A DNA stretch of 64,000 nt. Origin: Pseudorhodoplanes sinuspersici (GTDB taxonomy: Bacteria > Pseudomonadota > Alphaproteobacteria > Rhizobiales > Xanthobacteraceae). Below are positions 47,666 through 57,436 of this stretch, piece after piece. Where the stretch lies: positions 3,342,501 to 3,406,500 of the forward strand of contig NZ_CP021112.1 in the NCBI RefSeq assembly GCF_002119765.1. Direction: 5' to 3'. Every line of letters starts with the position of its first letter. Position 1 is the first letter of the stretch. A program made the translations under genes and the position numbers. The notes beneath the pieces are model-generated. The model worked only from the letters and a program-made list of their open reading frames with translations, searched no databases and was not told the origin of the DNA.

Positions 47666-50600
47666 TCAGGCACCGACCGCGAGTTTGGGCTGCTGTTGCT
47701 GCATCGCCGCCATTTCCTTTAAAGCGCGGCGATATTCGACCGGCATGACTTTCCGGAATTTACCGCAATAATTTTTCCAGTCGGCCAGGATCTGCTGTGC
47801 GCGCACCGATCCGGTATGGCGGGCATGCTGGCCGATATAATAGCGCAGACGTTCGGCATCGAAGCGCGTCATGTCGGTCAGGATTTCGACGCGTCCCGCC
47901 GTCTCGAGGTCATTGCGGCTATGATAGAAGCGCTCGTTAGCCTCTTCCTCGGCGAGAACGGGTTCGAGATCAACCATCGACATGTTGCAGAGCTTGTCAA
48001 AGCCGCCGCTTTCATCCAGCACATAGGCGATGCCGCCCGACATGCCGGCCGCGAAGTTGCGCCCGGTCTGACCAAGAACAATGACGATGCCGCCGGTCAT
48101 GTATTCGCAGCCATGATCGCCGGTGCCTTCGACAACGGCAACAGCACCGGAGTTGCGAACGGCGAACCGCTCGCCGGCAATGCCGCGGAAATAGCATTCC
48201 CCCGAGATTGCGCCATACATCACGGTGTTGCCGACGATGATCGACTCTTCCGGCACGATACCGGAATCGGCGGCCGGCTTCACGATGATGCGGCCGCCGG
48301 ACAATCCCTTGCCGACATAGTCGTTGCCTTCGCCTTCGAGTTCGAAGGTGACGCCCTTGGCCAACCACGCGCCGAAGCTCTGACCGGATGTGCCCTTCAG
48401 CGACACATGGATCGTGTCGTCCGGCAGGCCTTCATGGCCGTAACGCTTGGCGACTTCGCCCGACAGCATCGCGCCGGCGCTGCGGTCGATATTCTGGATC
48501 TCGTCGGAAATCCGCACGGGCGCACCACGATCGAGTGCAGGGGCGGCCTGCGCAATCAACCTGCGATCGAGCACGTTCTCGAGCTTGTGGTTCTGCCGTT
48601 CGGAATTGTAGATCGCAACGCCCTGCGGCGCGACCGGCTTCGTAAACAGCTTGGAGAAGTCGAGACCGCGCGCTTTCCAGTGTTCGATGACGGCGCGCTG
48701 ATCGAGCATCTGCATCTGGCCGATCATTTCGTCGAACGTACGATAGCCCATCTCGGCCATCAGCTCGCGCACCTCCTCAGCGACGAAGAAGAAATAGTTA
48801 ATGACGTGTTCCGGCTGGCCGGTGAAGCGCTTGCGCAGGACCGGGTCCTGCGTCGCAACGCCGACCGGGCAGGTGTTGAGATGACACTTGCGCATCATGA
48901 TGCAGCCGGCCGCGATCAGCGGCGCGGTCGCAAAGCCCATCTCGTCCGCACCAAGCAGGGCACCAATGATCACGTCGCGTCCGGTGCGGATACCGCCGTC
49001 GACCTGCACGGTGATGCGGCCGCGCAGACGATTGCCGACCAGTGTCTGGTGGGTTTCGGCAAGGCCGATTTCCCATGGGCTGCCAGCATGCTTGATCGAG
49101 GTGAGGGGGCTTGCGCCGGTGCCGCCTTCATAGCCGGCGATCGTCACATGGTCCGATCGCGCCTTCGATACGCCCGCCGCGACAGTGCCGACACCGACTT
49201 CGGAGACGAGCTTGACCGACACATCACCCGAAGGATTGACGTTCTTCAGGTCGTAGATGAGCTGCGCCAGATCTTCGATCGAATAGATGTCGTGATGCGG
49301 TGGCGGCGAGATCAGGCCGACGCCCGGCGTCGAATGGCGGACCTTGGCGATCACCTTGTCGACCTTGTGGCCGGGCAACTGTCCGCCTTCGCCGGGCTTT
49401 GCGCCTTGCGCCATCTTGATCTGCATCACGTCGGAATTGACGAGATATTCAGTGGTGACGCCAAAGCGGCCCGAGGCGACCTGCTTGATCGCCGAGCGCA
49501 TGGAATCGCCATTCGGCATCGGCTTGAAACGATCGGCCTCTTCACCGCCCTCGCCGGTATTCGACTTGCCGCCGATCCGGTTCATGGCGACCGCGAGCGT
49601 CGTATGCGCCTCGCGGGAGATCGAGCCGAACGACATCGCGCCGGTGGCAAAGCGCTTGACGATATCCTTCGCCGGCTCGACTTCGTCGATCGGCACGGCT
49701 TTCCGGCCATCTTCTTCCGCGCTCTTGATGCGGAACAGGCCGCGGATCGTCAGCAGCTTTTCGGATTGTTCGTTCAGCGTGCGTGCGAAAGCGCGGTATT
49801 GCTCATAGGAGTTGCCACGCACCGCATGCTGCAGATTGGCGACCGTCTGAGCCGTCCACACATGATCTTCGCCGCGCATGCGGAAGGCATATTCGCCGCC
49901 GACATCCAGTGCCGTGCGATACACCGGTGCATCGCCGAAGGCGTCGCGATGGCGCCGCACGGTCTCTTCCGCGATTTCAGCGAGGCCAACACCTTCGATG
50001 CGCGTGTGCGTGCCGGTGAAGTATTTCGCGACGAAATCCGACCGGAGACCGATCGCGTCGAAAATCTGCGCGCCACAATAGGACTGATAGGTCGAGATGC
50101 CCATCTTGGACATCACCTTCATCAGGCCTTTGCCGACCGACTTGATGAAACGCTTGATCGTTTCCTTGTCGTCCAGCTTCTCCGGTAGCGCTCCCTTCAT
50201 TGCGATCAGTGTTTCGAACGCGAGATAGGGATTGATCGCTTCGGCGCCGTAACCGGCAAGGCAGGCGAAGTGATGCACTTCGCGCGGCTCGCCGGATTCG
50301 ACGACAAGACCAACCGAGGTGCGCAGACCTTCACGAATCAGGTGATGATGCACCGCCGCGCAGGCGAGCAAAGCCGGGATCGGCACGCGATCCGCGCTGA
50401 CCTTGCGATCGGACAGGATGATGATGTTGAAGCCGTCGCGCACCGCAACTTCCGCGTCAGCTTTCAATTGCTTCAGCGCCGGCTCGAGGCCGGCCACGCC
50501 TTGTTCTGCCGCAAAGGTGGTGTCGAGCGTGCAGGATTTGAAATGATTGTCCTCGATTTCGCCGATTGAGCGGATCTTTTCCAGATCGGCATCGGTCAGG

Positions 50601-52384
50601 ATCGGTTGACGGACTTCGAGGCGTTTGGTCGTCGATGTGCCTTCGATGTCGAACAGGTTCGGCCGCGGACCGATGATCGAGACGAGGCTCATCACGATCT
50701 CTTCGCGGATCGGGTCGATCGGCGGGTTCGTGACCTGCGCAAAATTCTGCTTGAAATAGGTGTAGAGCAGCTTGGACTTGTCCGACAATGCCGAGATCGG
50801 CGTGTCATTGCCCATCGAGCCGGTGGCTTCCTCACCGATGGTGCCCATCGGCGCCATCAGGATTTTGATATCTTCCTGGGTGTAGCCGAAGGCCTGCTGG
50901 CGATCGAGCAGCGGCATGTTGGAGATCGCGGCCTTGCTGCCGGTTTCCGGCAGTTCTTCGAGCACGATCTGCGTATGATGCAGCCAGTCCTTATAGGGAT
51001 GCGACTTGGCGATCTCGGCTTTCAATTCCTCGTCGGGAATGAGGCGGCCTTCGTCGAGATCGACCAGCAGCATCTTGCCCGGCTGCAGACGCCATTTCTT
51101 GACGATGTCCTTTTCCGGAATCGCCAGCACGCCCATTTCGGACGCCATCATGATGCGGTCGTCCTTCGTCAGGCAGTAACGCGCCGGACGCAGGCCATTG
51201 CGATCGAGAGTCGCGCCAATCTGATGGCCGTTGGTGAAAACGATCGCGGCCGGGCCGTCCCACGGCTCCATCAGTGCAGCGTTATACTCGTAGAAGGCGC
51301 GACGTTCCTCATCCATGAGCGGATTGCCCGCCCAGGCTTCCGGAATCATCATCATCATGGCGTGCGACAGCGGGTAGCCGCCCATCACCAGGAATTCGAG
51401 CGCGTTGTCGAAACAGGCGGTGTCGCTCTGGCCTTCGTAGGAGATCGGCCACAGCTTGTTGATGTCGTCGCCAAACAGCGGCGAGGATACCGACGCCTGA
51501 CGAGCGGCCATCCAGTTGACGTTGCCGCGCAGCGTGTTGATTTCGCCGTTATGCGCGATCATCCGGTAAGGATGCGACAGCGACCAGGTCGGGAAAGTGT
51601 TGGTCGAGAAGCGCTGATGCACGAGAGCCAGCGCGCTGATGAAGTCCGGATCGTGCAGGTCGGGATAATAGGTGCCGAGCTGATCGGCGAGGAACATGCC
51701 CTTGTAAATGATCGTGCGGCACGACAGCGATACCGGATAGTAACCCGAGAGCCGACGCTCGCGGCGCTGGTAGATCGCGTTCGAGATCGCCTTGCGCATG
51801 ATGTACAGGCGGCGTTCGAATTCTTCCTCGGTCTTGATCTTGGCCGGACGCTCGACGAACACCTGCATATGCACCGGTTCGGTCGGTTTGACCGATTCAC
51901 CGAGTGTCGAATTATCGGTCGGCACCTCGCGCCAGCCGAGAATCGTCATGCCTTCCTGGACAGCGACTTCGGCATAGGTCTCACGAATGACGTCGCGCCA
52001 CTCCTTGTCGCGCGGCAGAAACAGAAAGCCGACAGCATATTGGCCGGGCTCGGGTAGGCTGAAGCCGAGTTCTTTCGTCTTCTTGGCGAAGAAGGCATGC
52101 GGGATCTGGGTCAGGATGCCGGCGCCGTCACCGGCGCGTGGGTCGGCACCGACCGCGCCGCGATGCTCGAGATTGACCAGGATTGTCAGAGCATCTTCGA
52201 CGATCTGATGCGACTTGCGGCCCTTGATGTTGGCGATGAAACCGACACCGCAGGAATCCTTATCGAGCGCCGGATTATACAGACCCGTCGCGGCCGGGAC
52301 GCCGGGGTCGGCGGAATCGGCAAAATCGGAGGCGCGCAGCGCAATCCGCTTCTGCTCGTTCATCCGGTCCTTCGTGCGGCTCAT
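47666..52384 (-). CDS. gltB: Glutamate synthase (NADPH) large subunit
   Basis: A 1572-residue enzyme. A 44-residue propeptide precedes the catalytic Cys ([10 protein letters not shown], Cys45) of the type 2 glutamine amidotransferase domain (to about residue 430). A central domain, the FMN-binding synthase domain (residues about 860-1230, with [25 protein letters not shown] and the 3Fe-4S ligands in [19 protein letters not shown]) and a C-terminal beta-helix (GXXGXXX repeats such as [17 protein letters not shown]) follow. It makes glutamate from glutamine and 2-oxoglutarate. ATG 52384 is the first start; a second in-frame ATG lies seven codons in. Confidence 0.98.
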   Translation of the reverse strand: MSRTKDRMNEQKRIALRASDFADSADPGVPAATGLYNPALDKDSCGVGFIANIKGRKSHQIVEDALTILVNLEHRGAVGADPRAGDGAGILTQIPHAFFAKKTKELGFSLPEPGQYAVGFLFLPRDKEWRDVIRETYAEVAVQEGMTILGWREVPTDNSTLGESVKPTEPVHMQVFVERPAKIKTEEEFERRLYIMRKAISNAIYQRRERRLSGYYPVSLSCRTIIYKGMFLADQLGTYYPDLHDPDFISALALVHQRFSTNTFPTWSLSHPYRMIAHNGEINTLRGNVNWMAARQASVSSPLFGDDINKLWPISYEGQSDTACFDNALEFLVMGGYPLSHAMMMMIPEAWAGNPLMDEERRAFYEYNAALMEPWDGPAAIVFTNGHQIGATLDRNGLRPARYCLTKDDRIMMASEMGVLAIPEKDIVKKWRLQPGKMLLVDLDEGRLIPDEELKAEIAKSHPYKDWLHHTQIVLEELPETGSKAAISNMPLLDRQQAFGYTQEDIKILMAPMGTIGEEATGSMGNDTPISALSDKSKLLYTYFKQNFAQVTNPPIDPIREEIVMSLVSIIGPRPNLFDIEGTSTTKRLEVRQPILTDADLEKIRSIGEIEDNHFKSCTLDTTFAAEQGVAGLEPALKQLKADAEVAVRDGFNIIILSDRKVSADRVPIPALLACAAVHHHLIREGLRTSVGLVVESGEPREVHHFACLAGYGAEAINPYLAFETLIAMKGALPEKLDDKETIKRFIKSVGKGLMKVMSKMGISTYQSYCGAQIFDAIGLRSDFVAKYFTGTHTRIEGVGLAEIAEETVRRHRDAFGDAPVYRTALDVGGEYAFRMRGEDHVWTAQTVANLQHAVRGNSYEQYRAFARTLNEQSEKLLTIRGLFRIKSAEEDGRKAVPIDEVEPAKDIVKRFATGAMSFGSISREAHTTLAVAMNRIGGKSNTGEGGEEADRFKPMPNGDSMRSAIKQVASGRFGVTTEYLVNSDVMQIKMAQGAKPGEGGQLPGHKVDKVIAKVRHSTPGVGLISPPPHHDIYSIEDLAQLIYDLKNVNPSGDVSVKLVSEVGVGTVAAGVSKARSDHVTIAGYEGGTGASPLTSIKHAGSPWEIGLAETHQTLVGNRLRGRITVQVDGGIRTGRDVIIGALLGADEMGFATAPLIAAGCIMMRKCHLNTCPVGVATQDPVLRKRFTGQPEHVINYFFFVAEEVRELMAEMGYRTFDEMIGQMQMLDQRAVIEHWKARGLDFSKLFTKPVAPQGVAIYNSERQNHKLENVLDRRLIAQAAPALDRGAPVRISDEIQNIDRSAGAMLSGEVAKRYGHEGLPDDTIHVSLKGTSGQSFGAWLAKGVTFELEGEGNDYVGKGLSGGRIIVKPAADSGIVPEESIIVGNTVMYGAISGECYFRGIAGERFAVRNSGAVAVVEGTGDHGCEYMTGGIVIVLGQTGRNFAAGMSGGIAYVLDESGGFDKLCNMSMVDLEPVLAEEEANERFYHSRNDLETAGRVEILTDMTRFDAERLRYYIGQHARHTGSVRAQQILADWKNYCGKFRKVMPVEYRRALKEMAAMQQQQPKLAVGA

Positions 52385-52918
52385 TTCGACATCTTCCTCG
52401 CGATTGGTTTCTTGCAGTCCAAACCCCAGTCTTTCGGCGTACCCGCTGCCTTCGCCGCCGCCGAGTTCCGGCGCCTGCGTCGGGCGGGACAGTTGTGCTC
52501 GGAGCGGCAGCCGCGTCCGGCGGCCTCAGCGGCACGCCCTCAGGGCTGCTTTAAAGTCGGGGCTTCGATGCCGAGCCGCACCGCACGCCCCTGGCCGACG
52601 GAGTGGCTCGACTGACCCGTCGCCTCGACTTTACAAACAGGACAGCATTGCTGTCCTATCATGAACTTGCCAAAATTTCAGGCCGCCGACAAGAGGCCGG
52701 GGGGCCGGTCCTTGGCATTCTTCCAACATTTATTCTTTCCGCGACTGGTCGCGCAAACAAGCGAATTCTTCAGCCCGGCTTGATTTCAATTTTATAACGC
52801 CTGAGATGGGCAGAATTTGCATCCAACCGCTATAAAATTGGGCCAATTTGGCTATTGGTGATCCAGGCGGTTGGCAGTTCTGCTATCGCTGCCGTCTGGT
52901 CGGGGCATAGGAACAGCC
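52385..52918. promoter_or_regulatory. Divergent intergenic region of gltB and threonine aldolase with operator-like palindrome
   Basis: This 534-bp gap carries no convincing gene. AGGACAGC-ATT-GCTGTCCT (52639-52657) is a perfect palindrome midway between the two starts. Near 52790-52850 is an AT-rich stretch with TATAA and TATAAAA, a likely promoter for the threonine aldolase. Part of the region just upstream of gltB may be untranslated leader. The roles are inferred from position. Confidence 0.5.
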
Positions 52919-53974
52919 GTGAATTTTGCGAGCGACAATACGGCGGGCATGGCCCCCGAACTCATGGCTGCGCTGTCACAGGCGAATGTGGGCTTCGCGA
53001 TCGGCTACGGCAACGACGCACTGACACGGGACGTCGAGCGGCGGATCGGGGAATTCTTCGATCACGAGGTCGCTGTATTCCTGGTGCCGACCGGAACGGC
53101 CGCCAATGCGCTATCTCTCGCCCATCTGACACCACCCTGGGGCGCGGTTCTCTGCCACGAGAATGCGCATATCATGACCGATGAATGCGGGGCGCCGGAA
53201 TTCTTCGGCGCCGGGCTCAAGCTGATCGGACTGCGCGGCGAGAACGGCAAGCTGACGCCGGACACCGTGAAAAATGCGGTCGCGCGCTATTCCGGTCACG
53301 TTCCGCATCAGGTCAATGCTGCCTCGCTGTCGATCACTCAAGCGACGGAAGCTGGCACGATCTATCGCGTCGATGAAATCGCGGCCTTGGCGAAGGTCGC
53401 GCATGTGCAGGGTCTTCCGGTGCATATGGATGGTGCGCGCCTCGGCAATGCGCTCGCGCGCATGAATGTGACGCCTGCTGAAGCGACATGGAAAGCCGGC
53501 GTGGACGTGCTGTCATTCGGTGCCACGAAAGGCGGGGCAATGGCAGCGGAGGCGGTGGTGTTCTTCGATCCGGCGCGCGCTGCTGGAATGGCGGAACGCC
53601 GCAAGCGGGCCGGGCATCTTCTCTCGAAGCATCGCTTTATTGCCGCGCAATTTGAGGCTTATCTGAAAGACGATTACTGGCTGACCCTTGCGCGCCACGC
53701 CAATGCGAAAGCAGATGCATTGACGGAGGGTTTGCGCGCTGTCGACGCCAAGATCGTCTGGCCGGTCGAGGCTAATATCGTCTTTGCGCTATTGCCGACA
53801 GTGCTGGACGCAAAGCTGAAAGCCGCTGGCGCAGCTTATTATGTCCGCAGCAATGCGATGGCCGGCGACGATGTTGCGATCGAGCCCGATCATGTGCTGG
53901 TGCGTCTCGTCACGTCATTCGCGACGCAGGATTCCGAAATTGAGAAGTTTATCGGCCTCGTCCAGCGGGGCTGA
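52919..53974 (+). CDS. ltaE: Low-specificity L-threonine aldolase
   Basis: A 351-residue PLP enzyme of the aromatic amino acid beta-eliminating lyase/threonine aldolase family. Family features: NFASDNTAGMAPELMAAL, FLVPTGTAANALSL, HMDGARLGNALARM (Asp of the PLP site) and the PLP Lys in SFGATKGGAMAAEAVVFF. It cleaves threonine or allo-threonine to glycine and acetaldehyde. I chose the GTG at 52919 because AGGA precedes it and the protein then begins MNFASDNT as usual; the longer frame upstream looks non-coding. Confidence 0.94.
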   Translation: MNFASDNTAGMAPELMAALSQANVGFAIGYGNDALTRDVERRIGEFFDHEVAVFLVPTGTAANALSLAHLTPPWGAVLCHENAHIMTDECGAPEFFGAGLKLIGLRGENGKLTPDTVKNAVARYSGHVPHQVNAASLSITQATEAGTIYRVDEIAALAKVAHVQGLPVHMDGARLGNALARMNVTPAEATWKAGVDVLSFGATKGGAMAAEAVVFFDPARAAGMAERRKRAGHLLSKHRFIAAQFEAYLKDDYWLTLARHANAKADALTEGLRAVDAKIVWPVEANIVFALLPTVLDAKLKAAGAAYYVRSNAMAGDDVAIEPDHVLVRLVTSFATQDSEIEKFIGLVQRG

Positions 53975-53977
53975 TCG

Positions 53978-54376
53978 TCAACTCGCTTTGGCCTTGTCGT
54001 AACGCTGCTGCGCGCGCTCCACATCGGCGATGTGCTGTTCGGCCCACTCTGTCAGCGCTTTGACTGTATCGCTGAGCGTCAGCCCGAGCGGCGTGATCGC
54101 ATACTCCACCGTCACCGGGACGGTGGCGATGGCGGTGCGTGTCACAAGGCCATCACGTTCGAGCTGCCGCAGCGTCTGCGCCAGCATCTTCTGCGAAATG
54201 CCATTAATCTTGCGGCGCAATTCATTGAAGCGAACCGGCTCCTGCTCAAGGAAGCCAAGAACCAGCACGGTCCATTTGTCGGCGATCCGGTCGAGGATCA
54301 GCCGGGTCGGGCAATTGGCATCGTAAACATTGGGTTGGAGAGGACTGGTGGCGACTGCTCCGTTCCTGATGGCCAT
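53978..54376 (-). CDS. HxlR-family transcriptional regulator
   Basis: A 132-residue winged-helix regulator: CPTRLILDRIADKWTVLVLGFL, VRFNELRRKINGISQKMLAQTLRQLERDGLVTRT and VTVEYAITPLGLTL are all family features, with the Cys near the start of the domain. The ATG at 54376 fits the usual N-terminus; the frame extends upstream to about 54463 without support. It is divergent from the NAD(P)H-binding oxidoreductase at 54514, a common HxlR target arrangement. It converges with ltaE, four bases apart. Confidence 0.93.
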   Translation of the reverse strand: MAIRNGAVATSPLQPNVYDANCPTRLILDRIADKWTVLVLGFLEQEPVRFNELRRKINGISQKMLAQTLRQLERDGLVTRTAIATVPVTVEYAITPLGLTLSDTVKALTEWAEQHIADVERAQQRYDKAKAS

Positions 54377-54513
54377 AACGTGGAAGTGTCCTTCTACCGA
54401 GGCGGCGGTGAGTGCCGGGTAACCTGCTAACAGATAGGTGCGTTCTTTATACCTGCAAGCCATGTCGCTATCTAGTCTCTGTTGGTAACTTACGACCCAA
54501 AGAGGAGACCATT
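54377..54513. promoter_or_regulatory. Divergent control region of the second HxlR pair
   Basis: The 137-bp gap holds AGATAG (inside CTAACAGATAGG, near 54430) and CTATCT (near 54470), an inverted pair around an AT-rich centre, with GGTAAC on both flanks. These are candidate operator half-sites for the HxlR protein and its divergent oxidoreductase gene. The assignment is inferred from symmetry and orientation. Confidence 0.4.
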
Positions 54514-55122
54514 ATGAAGATCGCTGTTATCGGAGCGTCCGGCCGGGGCGGTTCGCGGATTGTCGAGGAATTGTCACGCCGCGGGCATGATGTGACGGCC
54601 ATCGCGCGTCATCCGGAGAAAATCGCCAAGCTCCCCAACGTCACCGCCAAACAAGGCGATCTCTACGACGCCGGCTTCTCGGACCTGCTGAAAGGCCACG
54701 ATGCCGTCGTCAGCGCCGTTCATTTCATGGCAAGCGACCCTGAAACTTTGATCGAAGCGGTGCGCAAGGCCGGTGTGAAACGCTACGCGGTTATGGGCGG
54801 TGCCGGCAGCCTAGAAGTTGCGCCGGGTGTGCAACTCGTGGATACGCCCAACTTCCCTGCGGCGTACAAAAACGAGGCCCTGAAGGGCGGCGAATTCCTG
54901 AAACGGCTTCGCGAAGAAAAAGATCTCGATTGGACCTTTGTATCACCGGCCGCGCTGATCGATTTCGGACAGCGCACCGGTAAGTTCCGTATCGGCGGCG
55001 ATCAATTGCTGGTCGACGACAAAGGTAACAGCACGATCTCGTTCGAGGACTTTGCCGTCGCAATGGCCGATGAACTCGAACAGCACAAGCATTCGCGTCA
55101 GCGTTTTACCGTCGCTTATTGA
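54514..55122 (+). CDS. NAD(P)H-binding oxidoreductase (NmrA-like, SDR a5 type)
   Basis: A 202-residue single-domain protein of the NAD(P)-binding 10 family: MKIAVIGASGRGGSRIVEELSRRGHDVTAIARHPEK is the extended Rossmann motif with an Arg for NADP, then VSAVHFM, YAVMGGAGSL and TFVSPAALI. Relatives (YwnB and others) may reduce small carbonyls or flavins, or act as redox sensors. AGAGGAG precedes the ATG. The divergent HxlR regulator probably controls it. Confidence 0.9.
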   Translation: MKIAVIGASGRGGSRIVEELSRRGHDVTAIARHPEKIAKLPNVTAKQGDLYDAGFSDLLKGHDAVVSAVHFMASDPETLIEAVRKAGVKRYAVMGGAGSLEVAPGVQLVDTPNFPAAYKNEALKGGEFLKRLREEKDLDWTFVSPAALIDFGQRTGKFRIGGDQLLVDDKGNSTISFEDFAVAMADELEQHKHSRQRFTVAY

Positions 55123-55139
55123 GCGAGTGTTGCATGAGA

Positions 55140-55165
55140 TGCGGCCACGTTGTGACGTGGCCGCA
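55140..55165 (+). terminator. Hairpin after the NAD(P)H-binding oxidoreductase gene
   Basis: TGCGGCCACGT-TGTG-ACGTGGCCGCA, an 11-bp perfect stem, starts 18 bp after the stop codon. It has no T-run on either strand, so it is a possible factor-dependent terminator. Confidence 0.5.
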
Positions 55166-55307
55166 AACATCGAAACAAAATATCATCGCTCTGGTGCAAA
55201 GCCGCTGAATTTCCGCCGTAGCTGCGCCCCAATCGCCCAGCAGCATTTCACGACATTCGCGATGCCATCCGGTATCGGTGTGAACCTGCCTCGTTGGGAG
55301 GGGCGAC

Positions 55308-56252
55308 GTGAAACAACCATTCATCTTTGCGATATTTGCGGCAACATTGGCGGGCGCTGCGCCGGCCCAGGCGCAGCATATCGCTGCCGATCTGCTGCCG
55401 CCTTATGAAGTGTCGACCATCGTTGCGTCGATGGGAATGCGGCCGCTGGATCGCCCGATCTGGCGCAATGGGCGCTATGTCATCAATGCGATCGATCGCA
55501 ATGGACGCGAAGTCCGTGTCGTTCTTGATGCGCATGACGGGCAGGTTATCGCCGTGCGGCCGCGCATGCGCGATTACGTTTACGAGCCGCGTTACGGTGC
55601 GCCGCCGCCGCCTCCTGAATATCCACGCGGCGCGCCTTACGAGCCACGCTATGACCAGCGTTACGGCGCCCCGCCGCCGCCCGCTGCGATTCCTGGCCGT
55701 CCGCCGGCTGACGATGATGACGAATATTTCGATGATGACCGTCTGCAGGGTTCATTGATGCCGCCAGCGGCTCCGCGTGGTGCATCGCCGGCGCCGCGGG
55801 AAGCGACGACGGGCAGCGTGCCGCGTCGTGTCACATCGGTCGGGCCGACGGATCGTAAGGCCGATCCTGCCAAACCTGCGAATAGCAAAGCGGCGGTCAA
55901 CAAGGACAATAAAGGCGCTGCTCCAGTGCCACGTCCGCGTCCGGCTGTTGCAAATGCCAAGCCCGATGAGCCCAGAATAGAGAGGCCCAAGACAATCGGC
56001 AGCACGGATGCGGCCGCTGATAAACCGCAGACGTCGGACCACAACACAACCGACAAGAACGCTGCTAAACCAGACAGTGCCAAGCCTGACGCCAAGGAAG
56101 CCTCAAATGCCAAGGCGGCGAACCCAGACGCCGCCAAGCCTGAAGTAACGAAGACGGAAGAACCGAAAACGGACATCCGCGTCATCGACATGAGCAAACC
56201 GAAGACAGAGGAAAAGCCGGAAGACAAGCCCGGCGAGGCGATCCGGTATTGA
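55308..56252 (+). CDS. Secreted protein with PepSY-like N-terminal region and long charged disordered tail
   Basis: A 314-residue protein with a signal peptide (FIFAIFAATLAGAAPAQAQ). Residues about 30-85 (YEVSTIVASMGMRPLDRP, then GRYVINAIDRNGREVRVVLD and GQVIAVRP) look like one PepSY-type unit. The rest is low complexity: Pro/Tyr/Arg-rich repeats (EPRYGAPPPP and variants), then Lys/Ala/Asp/Pro-rich sequence to the end. Such tails often contact the wall or DNA. GGGAGGGG is just before the GTG start. A strong terminator follows. Confidence 0.8.
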   Translation: MKQPFIFAIFAATLAGAAPAQAQHIAADLLPPYEVSTIVASMGMRPLDRPIWRNGRYVINAIDRNGREVRVVLDAHDGQVIAVRPRMRDYVYEPRYGAPPPPPEYPRGAPYEPRYDQRYGAPPPPAAIPGRPPADDDDEYFDDDRLQGSLMPPAAPRGASPAPREATTGSVPRRVTSVGPTDRKADPAKPANSKAAVNKDNKGAAPVPRPRPAVANAKPDEPRIERPKTIGSTDAAADKPQTSDHNTTDKNAAKPDSAKPDAKEASNAKAANPDAAKPEVTKTEEPKTDIRVIDMSKPKTEEKPEDKPGEAIRY

Positions 56253-56270
56253 TTGAACCGGCGTGAACTT

Positions 56271-56298
56271 GCGCCCCCGGCACGGGGGCGTTTTTTTT
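56271..56298 (+). terminator. Intrinsic terminator
   Basis: GCGCCCCCGG-CA-CGGGGGCG followed by eight T residues, 18 bp after the stop of the preceding plus-strand gene. Confidence 0.93.
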
Positions 56299-56315
56299 GG
56301 CCTGGCTAGATCACC

Positions 56316-56421
56316 ATGATTTTGGATCGAAGCGATCCAAAATCATAAACGTGATCGATTCTCATAAGTGAGAGCATGATGTCGTCCGAAAACCGCTTTG
56401 CACTTTTCGGCATCATGCTCT
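56316..56421. repeat. Paired palindromic repeat elements, family D
   Basis: A perfect palindrome with arms ATGATTTTGGATCG and CGATCCAAAATCAT around AAG (56316-56346) is followed by a second unit (56371-56421) that begins AGAGCATGATG and ends CATCATGCTCT, with CCGAAAA/TTTTCGG inside it. Both motifs match, from memory, dispersed repeats of Bradyrhizobium-type genomes. They lie between a plus-strand terminator and the convergent gene at 56519. Confidence 0.8.
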
Positions 56422-56431
56422 GGTGCGAAAG

Positions 56432-56469
56432 AAAAATGACCGGCCAGTTGGACTGGACCGGTCATTTTC
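56432..56469 (-). terminator. Terminator-like hairpin of the gene at 56519
   Basis: AAAATGACCGG pairs with CCGGTCATTTT around a 15-17 base loop; the A/T ends provide a T-run on either strand. It lies downstream of the minus-strand gene ending at 56519. Confidence 0.65.
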
Positions 56470-56518
56470 GTTCCGTATCGACATGCGTTACCGTGCATGT
56501 CGTGTCGGCTGCTTTGCC

Positions 56519-56800
56519 CTACTGATGGGCGAAGTCCTTCTGCATCAGCATGCGCACATTCGGGTCAGGATCCTGACCGATATATTTGCCGTTCCCATAG
56601 ACCGCGTAAGGATTGCGCGGAGTGACCGCAGCGCCATACGACGCGCGGGCTTGCGGTGTAAGGATGATGCGCTGAGCCGGACGAGCGAAGGAGTGCACGG
56701 GCTGCGATTCCGGGCCCCCTTCATATGCTTGCGCAAACGCGCTGGTCACAGAGCCCGCGACAAACAGAGCCACGGCCGCGATTTTGAGCGAGGTTTTCAT
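56519..56800 (-). CDS. Small secreted protein, hypothetical
   Basis: A 93-residue protein: signal peptide LKIAAVALFVAGSVTSAFAQ, then a short mature chain rich in Pro, Ala, Tyr and Asn (SYGAAVTPRNPYAVYGNGKYIGQDPDP). GGAGATTC lies before the ATG at 56800. No motif is recognised. It belongs to the class of small exported proteins common in Bradyrhizobium-like genomes. The neighbouring gene at 57006 has a similar layout. Confidence 0.8.
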   Translation of the reverse strand: MKTSLKIAAVALFVAGSVTSAFAQAYEGGPESQPVHSFARPAQRIILTPQARASYGAAVTPRNPYAVYGNGKYIGQDPDPNVRMLMQKDFAHQ

Positions 56801-56940
56801 GATGAATCTCCGTATTTGGCGCGACAAACTGTGCCGCTCCACTGCAGCTAATACGGGCCCAAGATATTGCATGTGCGAAAAAGCACAGATCGATAAGGGA
56901 TGAGGGCGCATGGCCCCGCTATTCGCGCGTCGGATAAATC

Positions 56941-56973
56941 CAAAAACAAATACGCCCCGGATTGCCCGGGGCG
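56941..56973 (-). terminator. Intrinsic terminator of the gene at 57006
   Basis: On the minus strand CGCCCCGG-GCAAT-CCGGGGCG is followed by TATTTGTTTTTG. It lies about 30 bp past the stop of the small secreted gene. Confidence 0.8.
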
Positions 56974-57005
56974 CATTGATTACGCGTACGTGGTTTTCTG
57001 GCGCA

Positions 57006-57245
57006 TCAGTTGGGCTTGCGGGACGGCGTTTGTTTCGCACGCTGCTTCGCATATGATTGTCGCGAGCTGGCATCACGAGTTGCTGGCGTAGATGCACCAG
57101 ACGGGTTGCCCCAAAGGGCCTGGAAGTTGCCTGTCGGCTCGTAACTTCTATTAGTCGTTGCAGGCCCGCCGGATGTCTGGGCGGAGGCTGTGGTTATCAA
57201 TCCTGCCAGCAGGACACCGGCCACAATGGTTGCTTTGGCCAACAT
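57006..57245 (-). CDS. Small secreted protein, hypothetical
   Basis: A 79-residue protein with a signal peptide (ATIVAGVLLAGLITTASAQ) and a mature part rich in Ser, Thr, Pro and Lys (SGASTPATRDASSRQSYAKQ). GGGAGATCC lies before the ATG at 57245. It looks like the neighbouring gene at 56519 in size and layout, but sequence similarity is weak. Function unknown. Confidence 0.77.
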   Translation of the reverse strand: MLAKATIVAGVLLAGLITTASAQTSGGPATTNRSYEPTGNFQALWGNPSGASTPATRDASSRQSYAKQRAKQTPSRKPN

Positions 57246-57390
57246 GATAAGGATCTCCCTATAAAACGACATCCAATCTGTCGTTTGAACCCGGAAGATG
57301 GCGCGCCGTGAATCACATGCCTGTGCGAAAACGCACATGACGAACGTGGCCTTCCTTCTGGCCCCGCTTTGGAGGACTCCGAGATAGAAA

Positions 57391-57412
57391 CGCCCCGGAT
57401 CGTCCCGGGGCG
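57391..57412 (-). terminator. Hairpin terminator of the hsp20 gene
   Basis: CGCCCCGG-ATCGTC-CCGGGGCG, nearly the same stem as at 56953-56973. On the minus strand it is followed by TTTCT. It lies 25 bp after the hsp20 stop. Confidence 0.7.
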
Positions 57413-57436
57413 CTCCCTTTCTTCAAGCTGCTGGGA

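Noticed and set aside
47816-50188. Plus-strand open frame of 790 codons opposite gltB
   Set aside because: Same reason: a mirror of the glutamate synthase reading frame with no motif.
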